This document shows, in pieces, positions 14,301 through 28,445 of a DNA stretch of 64,000 nucleotides (its first letter is position 1; each line of letters opens with the position of its first letter). This DNA is from Pogona vitticeps (Eukaryota; Chordata; Lepidosauria; Squamata; Agamidae). Location of the stretch: assembly GCF_051106095.1 (NCBI RefSeq), contig NC_135795.1, positions 689,501 to 753,500 on the forward strand, in the 5' to 3' direction. Both the position numbers and the translations under genes were made by a program. The notes beneath the pieces are model-generated. The model did not search any database. It was not told the DNA's origin and saw only the letters and a list, made by a program, of their open reading frames with translations.

Positions 14301-16003
14301 CAAAACCCCAACTCATCCGTTATACCAAACCCAGGCCGATCTGGCCTCAAGAGGGGACTCCTGCTCCCTCCACTGTCTGCCTAGTGGTCATCTCAGCCCA
14401 CACAGAGGAATACAGAGGGAGGAGATCCCAAACAGTGAGTGTCTGGTATAAGATGGGGTCTCTACCTACCTCCCCCAAAAGGCACCGACGATTCCAACAA
14501 ACAGGGCAAACTCTCTCTTCCAGAAAGGAAAGGAAAAGAAATTGAAGGGAACCCCCCCCAAAAAAAACCCACATGGAATGCAACAGTAATACATGGAAAA
14601 GGAAGAGACCAGATTCGTTTTCCGCACACATGCCAACAGAACAGAACCCAAGAGCAAAGACAGGCGGCAAAGTCCCGTGGCAGCCTGACAACAAACAGGT
14701 TTTTTGTCCGCTCATGAAGTTTTGTGGGTAACAGTCCTCTTCCCCCCCCCCAATGTACGGAGCAAAAGGTTTCAAGCCACAGGTGGACACACAAGGGGTC
14801 ATGGCTATGGGGGTGTGTGGAGGTGGCGGGTAGAGAGGCAGAGGCAAAAGCAGACGCACTGCTATAAACACAGGCCACGGACTTTCGAAGGGCCCCTTCG
14901 GTTCATGCAAGCCACTGAGCAATGGGAAGGTCTGCGGGGTAAGCCAAGCCGAAAACACCGAGGCAGCCCGAGGCGGCCGGCAACCAAGAACCTAGGAGTT
15001 GATCGAGGCAAAAAAAAAAAAAAATACGGGGCTTGAAAGCTCTCTGGTTCCAGCACGAGCAATGATGATGAATTCATCTGCCCTGCGTGATTTTACAAAC
15101 ACAAGCCCCCCATCCCCAGCTTGGCACATCTTCTGCCGGGACGTCCCGAGCACGACCACGAAACCCTCAAAGCCTCCCGGTCGCACAAACAGGTCCCCCT
15201 TTTGCACGAAACCCACCCTCCGGGTTTCTCTTTCAGACACGAGGAGCCCACCCTTCCACAAAAATGAAAGGAACCTCTTGCATTTTCTCATGCATGGGGG
15301 CCTGATCCTGTATCAACACAAAGCTTGCACAGCTCCCCCCCCGGTCCCGCCCCCCGGCCTGCCTGCCTGCCTGCAAGGTGATTGACAGTGAGAAAAAGGA
15401 AGCCTGTCACTTTGGCTGTCGCATCACCCGCTCGCCCACTTCCCCTTTCGGCCTCACCACCCGGCCACCCCCACATCCTGAGCGGTGCCAGCAGCCAGTC
15501 GCTGACGGTTCAGGGGCTCTGGAAGGAGGGGCAGGAGCAGCTGGGGCAAGTCAGGGCCCCTCCATGCAGGAGGAATCCGGGGGGGGGAATGGAGACCCTG
15601 GCACCCTGCATCTTGAAGGACCCAGAGGCTCCCACAGCCCCCATGCACACACCCTTGCCCCCCCATGGCATTTGCCACTGCAGGCGTATAACCCATGAGC
15701 TAAAACGGCCAAGGCAGCAGAAATGCCCCACAAGCACAACACAGATGTCGCACGGATTCCTCCACCTCCGGAGCGGGCCTGGGCTTTCCTCTTGACCTCA
15801 GGGGCCCTTTTCCGAGATCCGCGCTCCCCTCCCAAATCCCAGATGGGCCAAAGGCTCCTTCTCGGTCCTCTCACTGACTCCCGCCTTGGGGGGGGGACCG
15901 CCTCTAGGAAGAGGTTCTGGGGCTCAGCCACTGGCCCAGGTTAGCCCAGGATGGGGGGGTGCCACCCCCCAAAGGGATCGGTGCAGAGAGCATCATCACT
16001 CAC

Positions 16004-18900
<2,897 letters not shown>

Positions 18901-18915
18901 GTTAGGGGGCCTTGA

Positions 18916-18943
18916 GGAGGGGAGGGGAGGGGAGGGGAGGGGG
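18916..18943. repeat. (GGGGA)n tract
   Basis: Pentamer G-rich repeat just upstream of the PRKCB promoter island; it could form a G-quadruplex. Confidence 0.85.
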
Positions 18944-20060
18944 TTGCCCGAGCTGGCGAGAGGATTATGGGAGCCGTAGTCCCGAAGGGAGGAAATGTTT
19001 CTCAGGTGGAGCTGCCTTCCTTGCTTTCCGACGTGCCTCCTGGTGCCAGGATCGGGGCAGAGCCAGCTGGTCCCTGGGGGGGCATCTGGTCGGCCCTGGT
19101 CAGGCTGCTGGGGGAGCGAGGCCTCCTCGCCTGCCTCCTTACTAAGGGAAGAGGGACAAAGCCCTGCCTCGGTTCCCCGGTGGCGAGTGCACGTCTGAAG
19201 GCCTGCCTGCCCGCATGATGAGTCTCCGTGGCTGGGTATTCGTTTTCGCCCCTGGGCCGCCTCGGGCAGCGCAGCTGGGCACCAGCCGCCACTGGGCGAA
19301 GAGGGAATGGGAAGCCCCGATCCGGACACGTGTAGAGAGAGGGTTCTGCCTTCACTGCCTCCCCACGCCAGGGCGACACGGATTTTCTGTCTTGGCGTTT
19401 CTCTCTCTGAGAAACTGAACATTTTAAAGGATTTTATCCTTTGCCCTTCAGACAAACTCCCTTGCACGAAAAGTTAAAAAAACAAGAGAGAGAGAGAGAG
19501 AGAGAGAAACATTGAAGGAATTATGACAAAAGGGATTTAAAGCAAACCCATTACTGTAAAAGCAGCACCGTTTGAAAGAGCAGCCGAGATGAGAAAGCAA
19601 GGGAGGCTGAACAAACAGAGGCAGGAGAAAAACCAGGCCGAGCGGCGGGGGGGGGGGGGAGGGGGGAGAGGAAAGGGTCTCCTGCCCCGCGAAGTCTGGC
19701 AAGGAGCAGGAGTTCTGTGCCAAGCCAGAAAGACACCCTGGCTTGGCACAGAAACCTTGCCCAAGGAGGTGCCAGGCGAGCATGGCTGGGACGGGGGTTT
19801 CAGAGCCAGGAAGCCATTATTGGGGGGGGGCTGCTTTCAGAAGGCGAAGGGTTGGGCCCCCCCTCTAAAGGGCCCCTCTCTCTTTAGTGGCAAAGAGCGA
19901 GCCTGCTCAGCTCTCCGGCTGCCCTCCTTTTTCATCCCTGGGGTGTGTGGGAGGGCTTCAAAAATCAGAGCAGAAGAGAAGACCTGAAACCACCCCCCCC
20001 CGAGTTATTTCTTCAGCTGGGCTGTTGAGCTGAGTGTTGTTGAGGAAGGCCTGGGCCCTG

Positions 20061-20079
20061 CAGCAGCAGCAGCAGCAGC
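20061..20079. repeat. (CAG)n run
   Basis: About six CAG units in intergenic DNA; not part of a supported coding frame. Confidence 0.85.
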
Positions 20080-21096
20080 GGGCAAGCCCACCGGGCTGAT
20101 TTGCAGCCTCCCACCCTCTATGCAGTTAGTGACTCCCCCTCCCTGTGTCCCACCCCCCCCCCCCAGCAGAAGCATAAAGGGAGAAAAGAAGGAAGGCGCT
20201 CCCAAAGGCTTCCAAGAGAGGTGATTCACCTTTTAATTAGGTTGCAGCCCCCTTTGCACTGCTCAGCACTCCCCAAATGCCAGCCTTCGACACCCACCCA
20301 CGCGCGCCAGGCCTGCTCAGGTTCCCCAAACGTGCTGCCAAATGCTGGTGGAGTTTTTTTTTAATCAGGATGTTTCATCTGGAAAGCCACTCTTCCCAGG
20401 GATTGGGCCACCAGCCTGGGAAAGGCCAGCCTGCTCTGCAGCCAGAGGAGAGGGGGGTGGGGTGGGGGGGGTCACCAGTCCTTGCCCGCTCAGAATGGAT
20501 GCGTGCCCTGGTGGCTGCCTGAACAAAAGGTGACCTGGGTGCTTGTGCACGAGAAACGCCCCGACTTAAAATCCAGCGTGAGTCCTTTTGCACCCTCCTC
20601 GTCTGAGTGGCATGGGGCTGGTGCACGGCCACTGCCCCACGCTGACCTGCGTTTCCTGCCCTCCCTTCGGGTCCTCTAGACATAACGGCTTCAAGCATCC
20701 CACGTTAAAGTTGGACCAGCTTTCTCCTCCTGGATGCCTCCAGGGCAGTGGAAGGCATCCTGCCCCAAAGAACATCGGGCAGGAGAGGGAGGCTGCCACG
20801 CTCAAGCCCGCCTCCATCAATATAAAATCCTCCTCTTCCATGCTGATTGAAAAAGAGCCACCTTTCGAGTTTTCCTGGCCCTTCCCTGCTCCTCTGCCTT
20901 TCAGCAGCAGCTTTGAGCCCCGAGATGCGCGCTGCTCGGTGGAAGCCAAACCGGGGGGGGGGGTGATCTGGCCGAGCGACGTGCCCTCTCCTCTCCTTGC
21001 AAGTCCACTCAACTGGCCTGGTCTTTCCAGCAGCCCTTGGTGGCCACCGAGATGGTTTATTGGGAAAGCCATTCCAGCTAGAGGTTTTCTGGCTGA

Positions 21097-21127
21097 GAGA
21101 GGAGGAGGAGGAGGAGGAGGAGGAGGG
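21097..21127. repeat. (GAG)n microsatellite
   Basis: Purine triplet repeat of about 30 bp. Confidence 0.85.
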
Positions 21128-21997
21128 ACCCTGCCCGCCTGAAGCAAACTCGAGATGAAAGGCTGGGAAATCAGTCATCCCATTATCCTCGGGAAAAACT
21201 CCCCGGCACTTGCAGAGAACGATCTTGACAGCTCAACTTTGCAGAGTGGGAGTGAGCAGCCATTTCAGGTTGCAAGATACTGCCCCTCCCCCCCGCTCCC
21301 ATTATTGATCTGCTGAGCAAAGCTAATGCAGCCACTGAGGAGGAGGAGGAAGGAGAAGAGACCTTGAGTACTTGTTGAATCAGCAAACTCTCTGTTTTTG
21401 TGACCCCCCCCCCAAGGAGGCCCTGATGTGCTTATGGCAGCTCCTTCCATTCTGTGTGCCAGAGAATGGGGGGGGGACCTCACAGCTCCTCAGAGGTGCC
21501 CTTCAGGCCGGCACAACTTCATGGGGGGGTTATACAAGTTGAAACTCCTAATGCCCAGTCCCCACCTGTCTATCCCACTGAGGAACAGGAAGCGGGAGGG
21601 CAGGAGAGCACAGCTCTCTGCTGGGAGCCATCGTCTCTATCCAGGCTACTTTGTAGCCGAGGGCAGGGAACGGGGCGGGGGGGGGGGCGACACAAGAAGC
21701 AAGGTCAGTAAGATAATGGAAGTGATGGGCTTGTCCTCCCAGACTCCAAAGACTGACAGCTTTGGCTTCCCTTCCTGCAACAAGGTGTCTGTTTGCACAG
21801 AGTGCAACAAATAACTAATAGTAGCCAAATGTAGGATTTCCTGGAGGAGGGAAAGACCCTTCCTTACAGGCATCGGGGCTTCCACGGGGCCGCCTCCCTC
21901 TTTATGAAACAGGTCCCCGGCTTTCTCCCCAAATTTGGCCCTCCCAGATCAAGGCCAAGCTTCTTTTTACCCCTAAACGGGGGGGGGGGGGGGGGAG

Positions 21998-22543
21998 TGT
22001 GACAAACCCAGACCTACTGGGATATGTCACACAGTTACACTAAGCTGCCACCAACCATTCCCTATAAGAAGTCACACAGACCAGGGATGGATTTTCAAAC
22101 AATAAAAAGAATAAGGTTTATTTAAATACAAACAGGGAAAAATAAACAATCAGGTGAATAACATAAAGTAACGTGGCTTATTCTCACTCATACAAGCATA
22201 CAGTTTGGTTCACCCAGAACCCTTAACTTGAAGCACAGACCCTGAACCTATCAGTTCTGGCTAACCAACAGACACCTGAACCTATCAGGTTGGTACTCTG
22301 ACACACAGAAGTACCCTGTCTGACACACAGACTCCCACAACAGCTTCTTCTTCCCAGCTGCTGCTTCGTCACATCCCAGTGTCTCTCAGTGTCTGTCTCA
22401 GCATCTTCTAAACTCTTCACACACACTCCACATATTTATACAGTACAGCCCCTCCTCCTGATGTCCCGCCTTCCACTCCCCATAGGATGGAACTTTCCCT
22501 CCAAACCCATGACAGACAGGTAACATCAGTGCTGTATGTAACA
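21998..22543 (-). repeat. 3' LTR of the Gmr1-like element
   Basis: A 546-bp terminal repeat with TG...CA ends, left copy on the plus strand and therefore the 3' LTR. It contains AATAAA-type and AT-rich boxes and two internal short direct repeats (cctgaacctatcag at 22241 and 22275). No difference from the other LTR was seen. Confidence 0.93.
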
Positions 22544-22555
22544 CCTCCCCTCTTT
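22544..22555 (-). other. Polypurine tract
   Basis: AAAGAGGGGAGG on the minus strand directly abuts the 3' LTR, where the plus-strand primer of gypsy elements is expected. Confidence 0.75.
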
Positions 22556-22816
22556 ATAAGTTGTTTTGTAGGGGGAAAGCTAACGTGCTTTTCACCAAAA
22601 AACAACCTGAATAAAATACACAAAACAGTTATACATACCATATTATACTTACTTATACTTACATTCTAAGTTAAACCATAGCAAATAGGCATTTAAACAT
22701 TTACCATATACATTACATCAATTTACCTTTATTCATACAAACCAAATTCAAAAACCAGGTACATTTTAACCTTTTGTCATCATTATATACATATAGTCCA
22801 TGTTCTTTCGCCGTCT

Positions 22817-25800
22817 TCAATCTTCAGGTCTTCTTGATAAGGCGTCAGCAACACAGTTCACTGACCCTCTGACCACTTTCACTTCAAAGTCATAGTCCTG
22901 TAGGTTTAAAGCCCACCTCATAAGTTTGCTATTGTGGGTTTTCATTGTCTTTAACCATTGCAATGGTGAATGGTCAGTACACAGAATAAAATGTCTTCCC
23001 CAGATGTAAGGCTTGGCCTTCTGGATCGCGTAGACTATGGCCAAACACTCCTTCTCCACGGTTGCCAAATGTCTCTCACCTTTTTGAAGTTTCCTACTCA
23101 GGTAGGACACTGGATGCTGGTCACCATTCTCATCCTCCTGGCACAGAACTGCTCCTACCCCGCTGTTAGACGCGTCGGTGTAGATGATGAACTCCCGGTC
23201 GAAGTCTGGAGCACGCAGGACAGGATAGTTGATTAACGCCTCCTTCAACCTCTGGAACGCCGCCTCACAGTCGCTGGTCCACGGGATGCGGTCATCAGCC
23301 TTCTTCCTCGTCAGATCGGTCAGCGGAGCCGCAATCTCGCTAAACCTCGGGATGAACTTTCTGTAGTAGCCCACCAACCCAAGAAATGATTTGACTTTTT
23401 TCTTGGTGTTGGGTCTAGGCCAATCACGAACAGCTTCTATTTTGGCCTCCAGGGGTTTTATCATTCCTCCCCCTACCATGTGACCCAAGTATTTTATTTC
23501 TGGGCTACCCAGCTGACACTTGCTGGCCTTTACTGTTAGCCCTGCTGCACTTAACCTCTGCAGCACTAACTCCAGGTGTATCAGGTGATCTTCCCAGGTA
23601 TTACTGAAGATCCCTATGTCGTCAATGTAGGCCACTGTAAAGTCACTGAGCCCTGCCAAGGTCTGGTCCATCAGCCTTTGGAATGTGGCTGGTGCATTTC
23701 TGAGACCAAAGCTCAGGACTCGAAACTCATAGAGACCAAAAGGGCTGCAAAAGGCAGTCTTTTCTTGATCCCTGGGATCAATTCTTAATTGCCAATATCC
23801 CTTTACCAGGTCCAATGATGAGATGAACCGACAACCCCCTATGGTTTCAATCAGGTTGTCTAGCCTGGGCATTGGGTAGGCATCAGGAGTGGTTACACGG
23901 TTTAATTTCCTGTAATCGACACAAAACCTAATGCTCCCATCAGGCTTGTCCACAAGGACTATCGGAGAGGACCAAGGACTAGAAGAGGGGACGATTATGT
24001 TCTCCCTAAGCATCTCGTCCAGCTCCTTCCGCACCTTGTCCCTATAGGGTCCCGTTACTCGGTATGGGGATACTGCCTGCGGGGGTGCATCCCCTGTGTG
24101 GATCCGATGCATCACTCCCTTCACTATCCCCGGCTTGTTGGAAAACACCTGTTGATATTTACTAAGCAGCATTTTTAGTTCTTGCTGCTGGTCTTGGGTG
24201 AGTGCAGGACTGATCTTTACCTCCTCTGGGTTGTATTTTACTTCCCCTCTACCCTCCCAGAAGGGTAATTCAGCTTCCTCACTCTCAGCTGCTTTTATCG
24301 CGAATAAAACCCTCTGTTCCCCTCGGTAGTAGGGTTTTAGGGCATTCACATGAACCACCCTCCTTGCTTGGTTCTCCTCCTGCTCTATTAGGTAGTTCAG
24401 GTCTGACATCTTGGAAATGACCCTATATGGTCCTGCCCATTTGAGCTGCAGTTTATTCTCCCTGCAGGGCCTAAGCCAAAGCACTTCCTCCCCTGGGTCA
24501 AAGTGCCTCTCTCTAGCTTTGTGGTCATACCATGTTTTCTGTCTGACCTTCTGAGCTTGCAGGTTTTCTGCTGCCAGCTCTAGATTTCTCTTTAGGTCAT
24601 TCATCAAGGTGTCTATGTAAGTCACAACGTCTTGTGGGTCATCCTGGGTGATCTGCTCCCAATTTTGTTTGCTCAAATCAAGGGGCCCTTTCACCCCTAA
24701 GTGTGCAGCAGACATGTCAGAGTGACCCCTTTGTAAGATCATGGGGCGATACTTTTCAGGTACCACCAGCTGACTTCTGATCCCATCTCCCCCTTTTGAG
24801 ATATTCCTCAGGGTTTCTCTATATAAAATCCCCTTTTTCTCCAGAAATCTCACTGGGGTTTCAGGTGTTAGCTGGGCGTCAGTCACCTGTTCAAAACACT
24901 TTTGGAGAGTGGCGTCTGCCTTTTGCTCCTGTCCAAATCTGCTGTCTGTGGTTAAGGTTTCCACCACAGCTTCTGAACTCCCCTCTGCTTCCGTCTCTGG
25001 CTCATCATTACCCCCCTGAACTGTCCCTGTGGTGGCTTGTGAGCGTGTAATCACTAGCACCCGTTTCACATGTTCAGCCAGGTCATTTCCCACGAGCACG
25101 GCTGCTGGCAGAGTCGATGAAATCGCTTGCCGCCAAGCTCCCCTCCAGCCTTGAAAGTTGACAGGTACCTCTGCTACTGGCAGAGAGATTACCTGCCCCT
25201 CAATCCCTGCCACCTTCATGCTCTCATTTGGGATTATAAACTCCCTAGGAATAATATCTGGATGGCACAGGGTTACCTGGGAACAAGTGTCCCGTAGCCC
25301 CCTATACTGACGGTCAAGTATTCCTACGTCCACCCCGGCTGTCTCAAACAACTGAGAATCTGTTTTCACCAGCAAGCAGCGCTTTACCTCCACAAGAGGA
25401 CCATTTTCCTCAGCCTGATCAGCAGAGGTAGCTGTTCCAGACTGAGTAGTCATGGCAACAGGCTCCCTCAGTGACACTGAGCCTTGCTCTTTCTGGACAC
25501 AGAACACAGCTTTTGGCTTGGTCCTACTAGACTCCTGAGGCACCATTCCTTTTAGCTGCTTCAATTTCTCACACTCTGAGATTAGATGACCCTTTCCCTG
25601 ACAGAAATAACATTTTCTGGTGTATTTTGATTCTCTCTCATCTTGTTTTGGTTTTCCCTCCAAAATCTGAGGTCTTAGTTTCATGTCTGAGGGCTTCCCT
25701 TCACCATGGGCCCCTCCCCCTTGCTGGCTTTTCCCTGGTCCCTGAGAGTACTTGCTGTAGGTTTCTTTGGGTTTACCTACAGATTTCCCCTCACCCAAGG

Positions 25801-26635
25801 GCTTTCTTATTTGGGAAATAAAATCTGCGATCTCTGCGGCTGCTGCCACAGATTTCGGTTTCCTTTCCCTCACCTGGAATTTCAATTCCCCATGCAGGAC
25901 TGAATAGAACTGTTCCAGTGCTATCAAGTCTTTAAGCTGCTCATAGGTCTCTGTCCCTTCCTGCGATAGCCATTTCTCAAGCAGCCTCACCAATTGGGCC
26001 CCCACTTGGGTAAAAGTCTGTTCTGGTTTTTTTGTGAGGGACCTGAATCTTTGTCTCAGCTGCTCTGCATTTATCCCATGTCTGGCAAACACCAGCTTTT
26101 TAAACTCTGCGAAATCTTTCATCAGTTCCTCAGGCATCTCGGCATAGACCTCAGCCAGGCTACCACTGATTAAAGATCGCATGATGGTCATCTTCTCAGT
26201 TTCCCTCACTGAGAAGTCCACAAACGCTCTTTCCACTAAGGAAAAGAACACCTCAGGACAATCTCCCTTGTGGTACACAGGGAATTTCTTCAGGTCAGCT
26301 TTAGACAATTGGCCTCCCTCAGAATCCCTATTGTTATTATTGTTCTGGTTCATCAGTTCCAGTTTTCTTAATTCAAACGCCATTTTCTCTCTCTCTAATC
26401 TTTCTTCTCTTTCCAATCTCTCTATTTCAAATTGCCTTCTTTCTCTCTCTAATCTTTCCTCCATTTCCCTCACCCTCAGTTCATGCTGTTGGGCTAGGAG
26501 TATTTTTCTGAGTTCTGGGTCCTGCTCTCCTGTGCTGTCACCTTGCACTGAGCCAAATTCATCCTCAGAACCTTGGTCAATCTGGGGGTCTTTCACTTCA
26601 CCCATGTCTGCTATCTGGCTTCGAGTCAAGGGCAT
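22817..26635 (-). CDS. Gag-pol polyprotein frame of the Gmr1-like element
   Basis: A single open frame of 1272 codons. In order it shows a charged coiled-coil stretch (about residues 50-95), a SCAN-like capsid segment with RQRFRSL...LEQF...LHGELKFQVRER (about 190-285), and a CX2CX4HX4C knuckle, CYFCQGKGHLISEC. A protease-like stretch ending in VLVGNDL and integrase-type segments, including a GPY/F-like part (KWAGPYRVI...VNALKPYY), come next. Reverse transcriptase follows, with VDYRKLN, LDLVKGYWQL and YIDD, and RNase H with TDASNSGVGAVL and TDHSPLQWL comes last. It is a retrotransposon protein, not a host gene. The element is treated as a fossil copy; see the parent entry. Confidence 0.9.
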   Translation of the reverse strand: MPLTRSQIADMGEVKDPQIDQGSEDEFGSVQGDSTGEQDPELRKILLAQQHELRVREMEERLERERRQFEIERLEREERLEREKMAFELRKLELMNQNNNNNRDSEGGQLSKADLKKFPVYHKGDCPEVFFSLVERAFVDFSVRETEKMTIMRSLISGSLAEVYAEMPEELMKDFAEFKKLVFARHGINAEQLRQRFRSLTKKPEQTFTQVGAQLVRLLEKWLSQEGTETYEQLKDLIALEQFYSVLHGELKFQVRERKPKSVAAAAEIADFISQIRKPLGEGKSVGKPKETYSKYSQGPGKSQQGGGAHGEGKPSDMKLRPQILEGKPKQDERESKYTRKCYFCQGKGHLISECEKLKQLKGMVPQESSRTKPKAVFCVQKEQGSVSLREPVAMTTQSGTATSADQAEENGPLVEVKRCLLVKTDSQLFETAGVDVGILDRQYRGLRDTCSQVTLCHPDIIPREFIIPNESMKVAGIEGQVISLPVAEVPVNFQGWRGAWRQAISSTLPAAVLVGNDLAEHVKRVLVITRSQATTGTVQGGNDEPETEAEGSSEAVVETLTTDSRFGQEQKADATLQKCFEQVTDAQLTPETPVRFLEKKGILYRETLRNISKGGDGIRSQLVVPEKYRPMILQRGHSDMSAAHLGVKGPLDLSKQNWEQITQDDPQDVVTYIDTLMNDLKRNLELAAENLQAQKVRQKTWYDHKARERHFDPGEEVLWLRPCRENKLQLKWAGPYRVISKMSDLNYLIEQEENQARRVVHVNALKPYYRGEQRVLFAIKAAESEEAELPFWEGRGEVKYNPEEVKISPALTQDQQQELKMLLSKYQQVFSNKPGIVKGVMHRIHTGDAPPQAVSPYRVTGPYRDKVRKELDEMLRENIIVPSSSPWSSPIVLVDKPDGSIRFCVDYRKLNRVTTPDAYPMPRLDNLIETIGGCRFISSLDLVKGYWQLRIDPRDQEKTAFCSPFGLYEFRVLSFGLRNAPATFQRLMDQTLAGLSDFTVAYIDDIGIFSNTWEDHLIHLELVLQRLSAAGLTVKASKCQLGSPEIKYLGHMVGGGMIKPLEAKIEAVRDWPRPNTKKKVKSFLGLVGYYRKFIPRFSEIAAPLTDLTRKKADDRIPWTSDCEAAFQRLKEALINYPVLRAPDFDREFIIYTDASNSGVGAVLCQEDENGDQHPVSYLSRKLQKGERHLATVEKECLAIVYAIQKAKPYIWGRHFILCTDHSPLQWLKTMKTHNSKLMRWALNLQDYDFEVKVVRGSVNCVADALSRRPED

Positions 26636-27052
26636 AATCCCCCCCCAGAACAGGCTGCTTTAAAAAGTCAAGCCTCAAAATAAAACGACCACTTTTTTTC
26701 CTTTTTGCCTCAGAACTAGCTTTTTCTAGAGATTGCTGCTGTTCTTCAGCACTAAACTTGCAACAGTATCGAGTCAGAGCCTACCCCCCTCTGCTGGGCC
26801 TCTCAGCTGGCAAGCTAGCTCACTGTTACTACGCAGTTTTGCCTCAGCTTTTTTCCCGCCAAAACTAGGCTGCCTCAGAGCACCTTAATCTAAGTCTCCC
26901 CAGTTGGCACGTTCTTCTACTAGCGCACCTCCCCGTGAGGTACACCTAGAAGATTACCTACGCGCCTCAGACTGTCCCTGACTAGACCCCCCTTGCTCTG
27001 GGCACACTTGCCAAGGCTTTGCTGGACCGCTGGACAACTGGACCAGTCGTAT

Positions 27053-27070
27053 CCCACACGCTGGACACCA
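27053..27070 (-). other. Candidate primer-binding site
   Basis: Five bases inside the 5' LTR the minus strand reads TGGTGTCCAGCGTGTGGG. It begins with the TGG that pairs with a tRNA CCA end and resembles tRNA-Leu-type primer sites. The tRNA identity is a guess. Confidence 0.45.
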
Positions 27071-27075
27071 ATCAA

Positions 27076-27621
27076 TGTGACAAACCCAGACCTACTGGGA
27101 TATGTCACACAGTTACACTAAGCTGCCACCAACCATTCCCTATAAGAAGTCACACAGACCAGGGATGGATTTTCAAACAATAAAAAGAATAAGGTTTATT
27201 TAAATACAAACAGGGAAAAATAAACAATCAGGTGAATAACATAAAGTAACGTGGCTTATTCTCACTCATACAAGCATACAGTTTGGTTCACCCAGAACCC
27301 TTAACTTGAAGCACAGACCCTGAACCTATCAGTTCTGGCTAACCAACAGACACCTGAACCTATCAGGTTGGTACTCTGACACACAGAAGTACCCTGTCTG
27401 ACACACAGACTCCCACAACAGCTTCTTCTTCCCAGCTGCTGCTTCGTCACATCCCAGTGTCTCTCAGTGTCTGTCTCAGCATCTTCTAAACTCTTCACAC
27501 ACACTCCACATATTTATACAGTACAGCCCCTCCTCCTGATGTCCCGCCTTCCACTCCCCATAGGATGGAACTTTCCCTCCAAACCCATGACAGACAGGTA
27601 ACATCAGTGCTGTATGTAACA
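27076..27621 (-). repeat. 5' LTR of the Gmr1-like element
   Basis: The matching 546-bp repeat, offset by exactly 5078 bp from the left copy. As the element reads leftwards, this is the 5' LTR and would hold its promoter. Confidence 0.93.
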
Positions 27622-28325
27622 GGGAGGAATGGGGTACACTCTAAATACAGCTCCTGTCTCTCTCTCACACTCACACAAACATCACAGTATTGGGTCCCTC
27701 TTTGGGCTACACACCAACCTCCGGTCTTGAGACTCTTCGCTTATGCCCCCCCCCCCAATTGCTCCCTTGCGTTATCCTTTAGTGTTCCTCAAATCCATCC
27801 TTATTATCCCTGTTATAGTTTAACAGGGAAGCCCGCCCGCCCTAAAGAAAGCTCGGCTGCTGTTGGGTTGTGTCAGCACAGATGGGCAGAACCGGGCAAA
27901 GGGCCGAGTCCAACGGGGCTGGCACCTCTCGGCCGGGCCCCTTTTGACGGGCCTTGGGTGCCAGCCATGGCTACAGCCTCTTACGTTGTCTTTAGCCCAG
28001 ATTGTGACCATGGGTGGGGGTGGGGTCTTTAGTGTAGTGATGGGAAGAGGGAAGGCCAGCAGCCCTGGAACCTGGTGCCATCCTGTAGCCCCCTCTAGAC
28101 TTCTCAACGACAAAATAATTATAGGGGCACCGTGTGTGTCGCTTTCCAGACTCTCGGCTTCTCTGTAAGCGCTCACCAGCTCCCTCGAAGGCAGCAGGAA
28201 CGTCTCCAAATAGGCAGACCTCTCGCTTGCAAAAATGCAGGAAAACATTTCACTTTCCCTCCTCCCTAGGATGTTGATCCCATGAAAAGCTGGCGCTGAT
28301 ACTTCCTATGGAAGCCCAGCTCTGC

Positions 28326-28445
<120 letters not shown>

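Larger units (their letters stand above)
18901..21997. other. Intergenic: PRKCB upstream flank
   Basis: No gene was seen. Content is GC-rich with G runs (19648-19660, 19819-19828, 20950-20958, 21680-21688), a GA tract (19485-19507), a CAG run (20061-20079) and a GAG run (21097-21127). It ends in a G17 run (21979-21995) against the LTR element. The upper limit of the PRKCB promoter is unknown and may reach into this stretch. Confidence 0.6.
21998..27621 (-). mobile_element. Gmr1-like Ty3/gypsy LTR retrotransposon
   Basis: A 5.6-kb element on the minus strand, bounded by two 546-bp direct repeats (TGTTAC...GTCACA read on the minus strand) and flanked by the 5-bp duplication GGGAG (21993-21997 and 27622-27626). 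Inside are a primer-site-like stretch, one long open frame and a polypurine tract. The frame holds gag-like, SCAN-like capsid, zinc-knuckle, protease-like, integrase-type, reverse transcriptase and RNase H segments. Integrase-type parts come before reverse transcriptase, the order of Gmr1-like gypsy elements and the reverse of most Ty3/gypsy members. The LTRs look identical by eye, so the insertion is very recent. Domain content is not fully complete: it looks like a broken copy with about one major break. Confidence 0.93.

Noticed and set aside
22817-26635. Reading the long polyprotein frame as a domesticated host gene
   Set aside because: It sits between identical LTRs with a fresh target duplication and carries the full style of a retrotransposon; nothing suggests host co-option.
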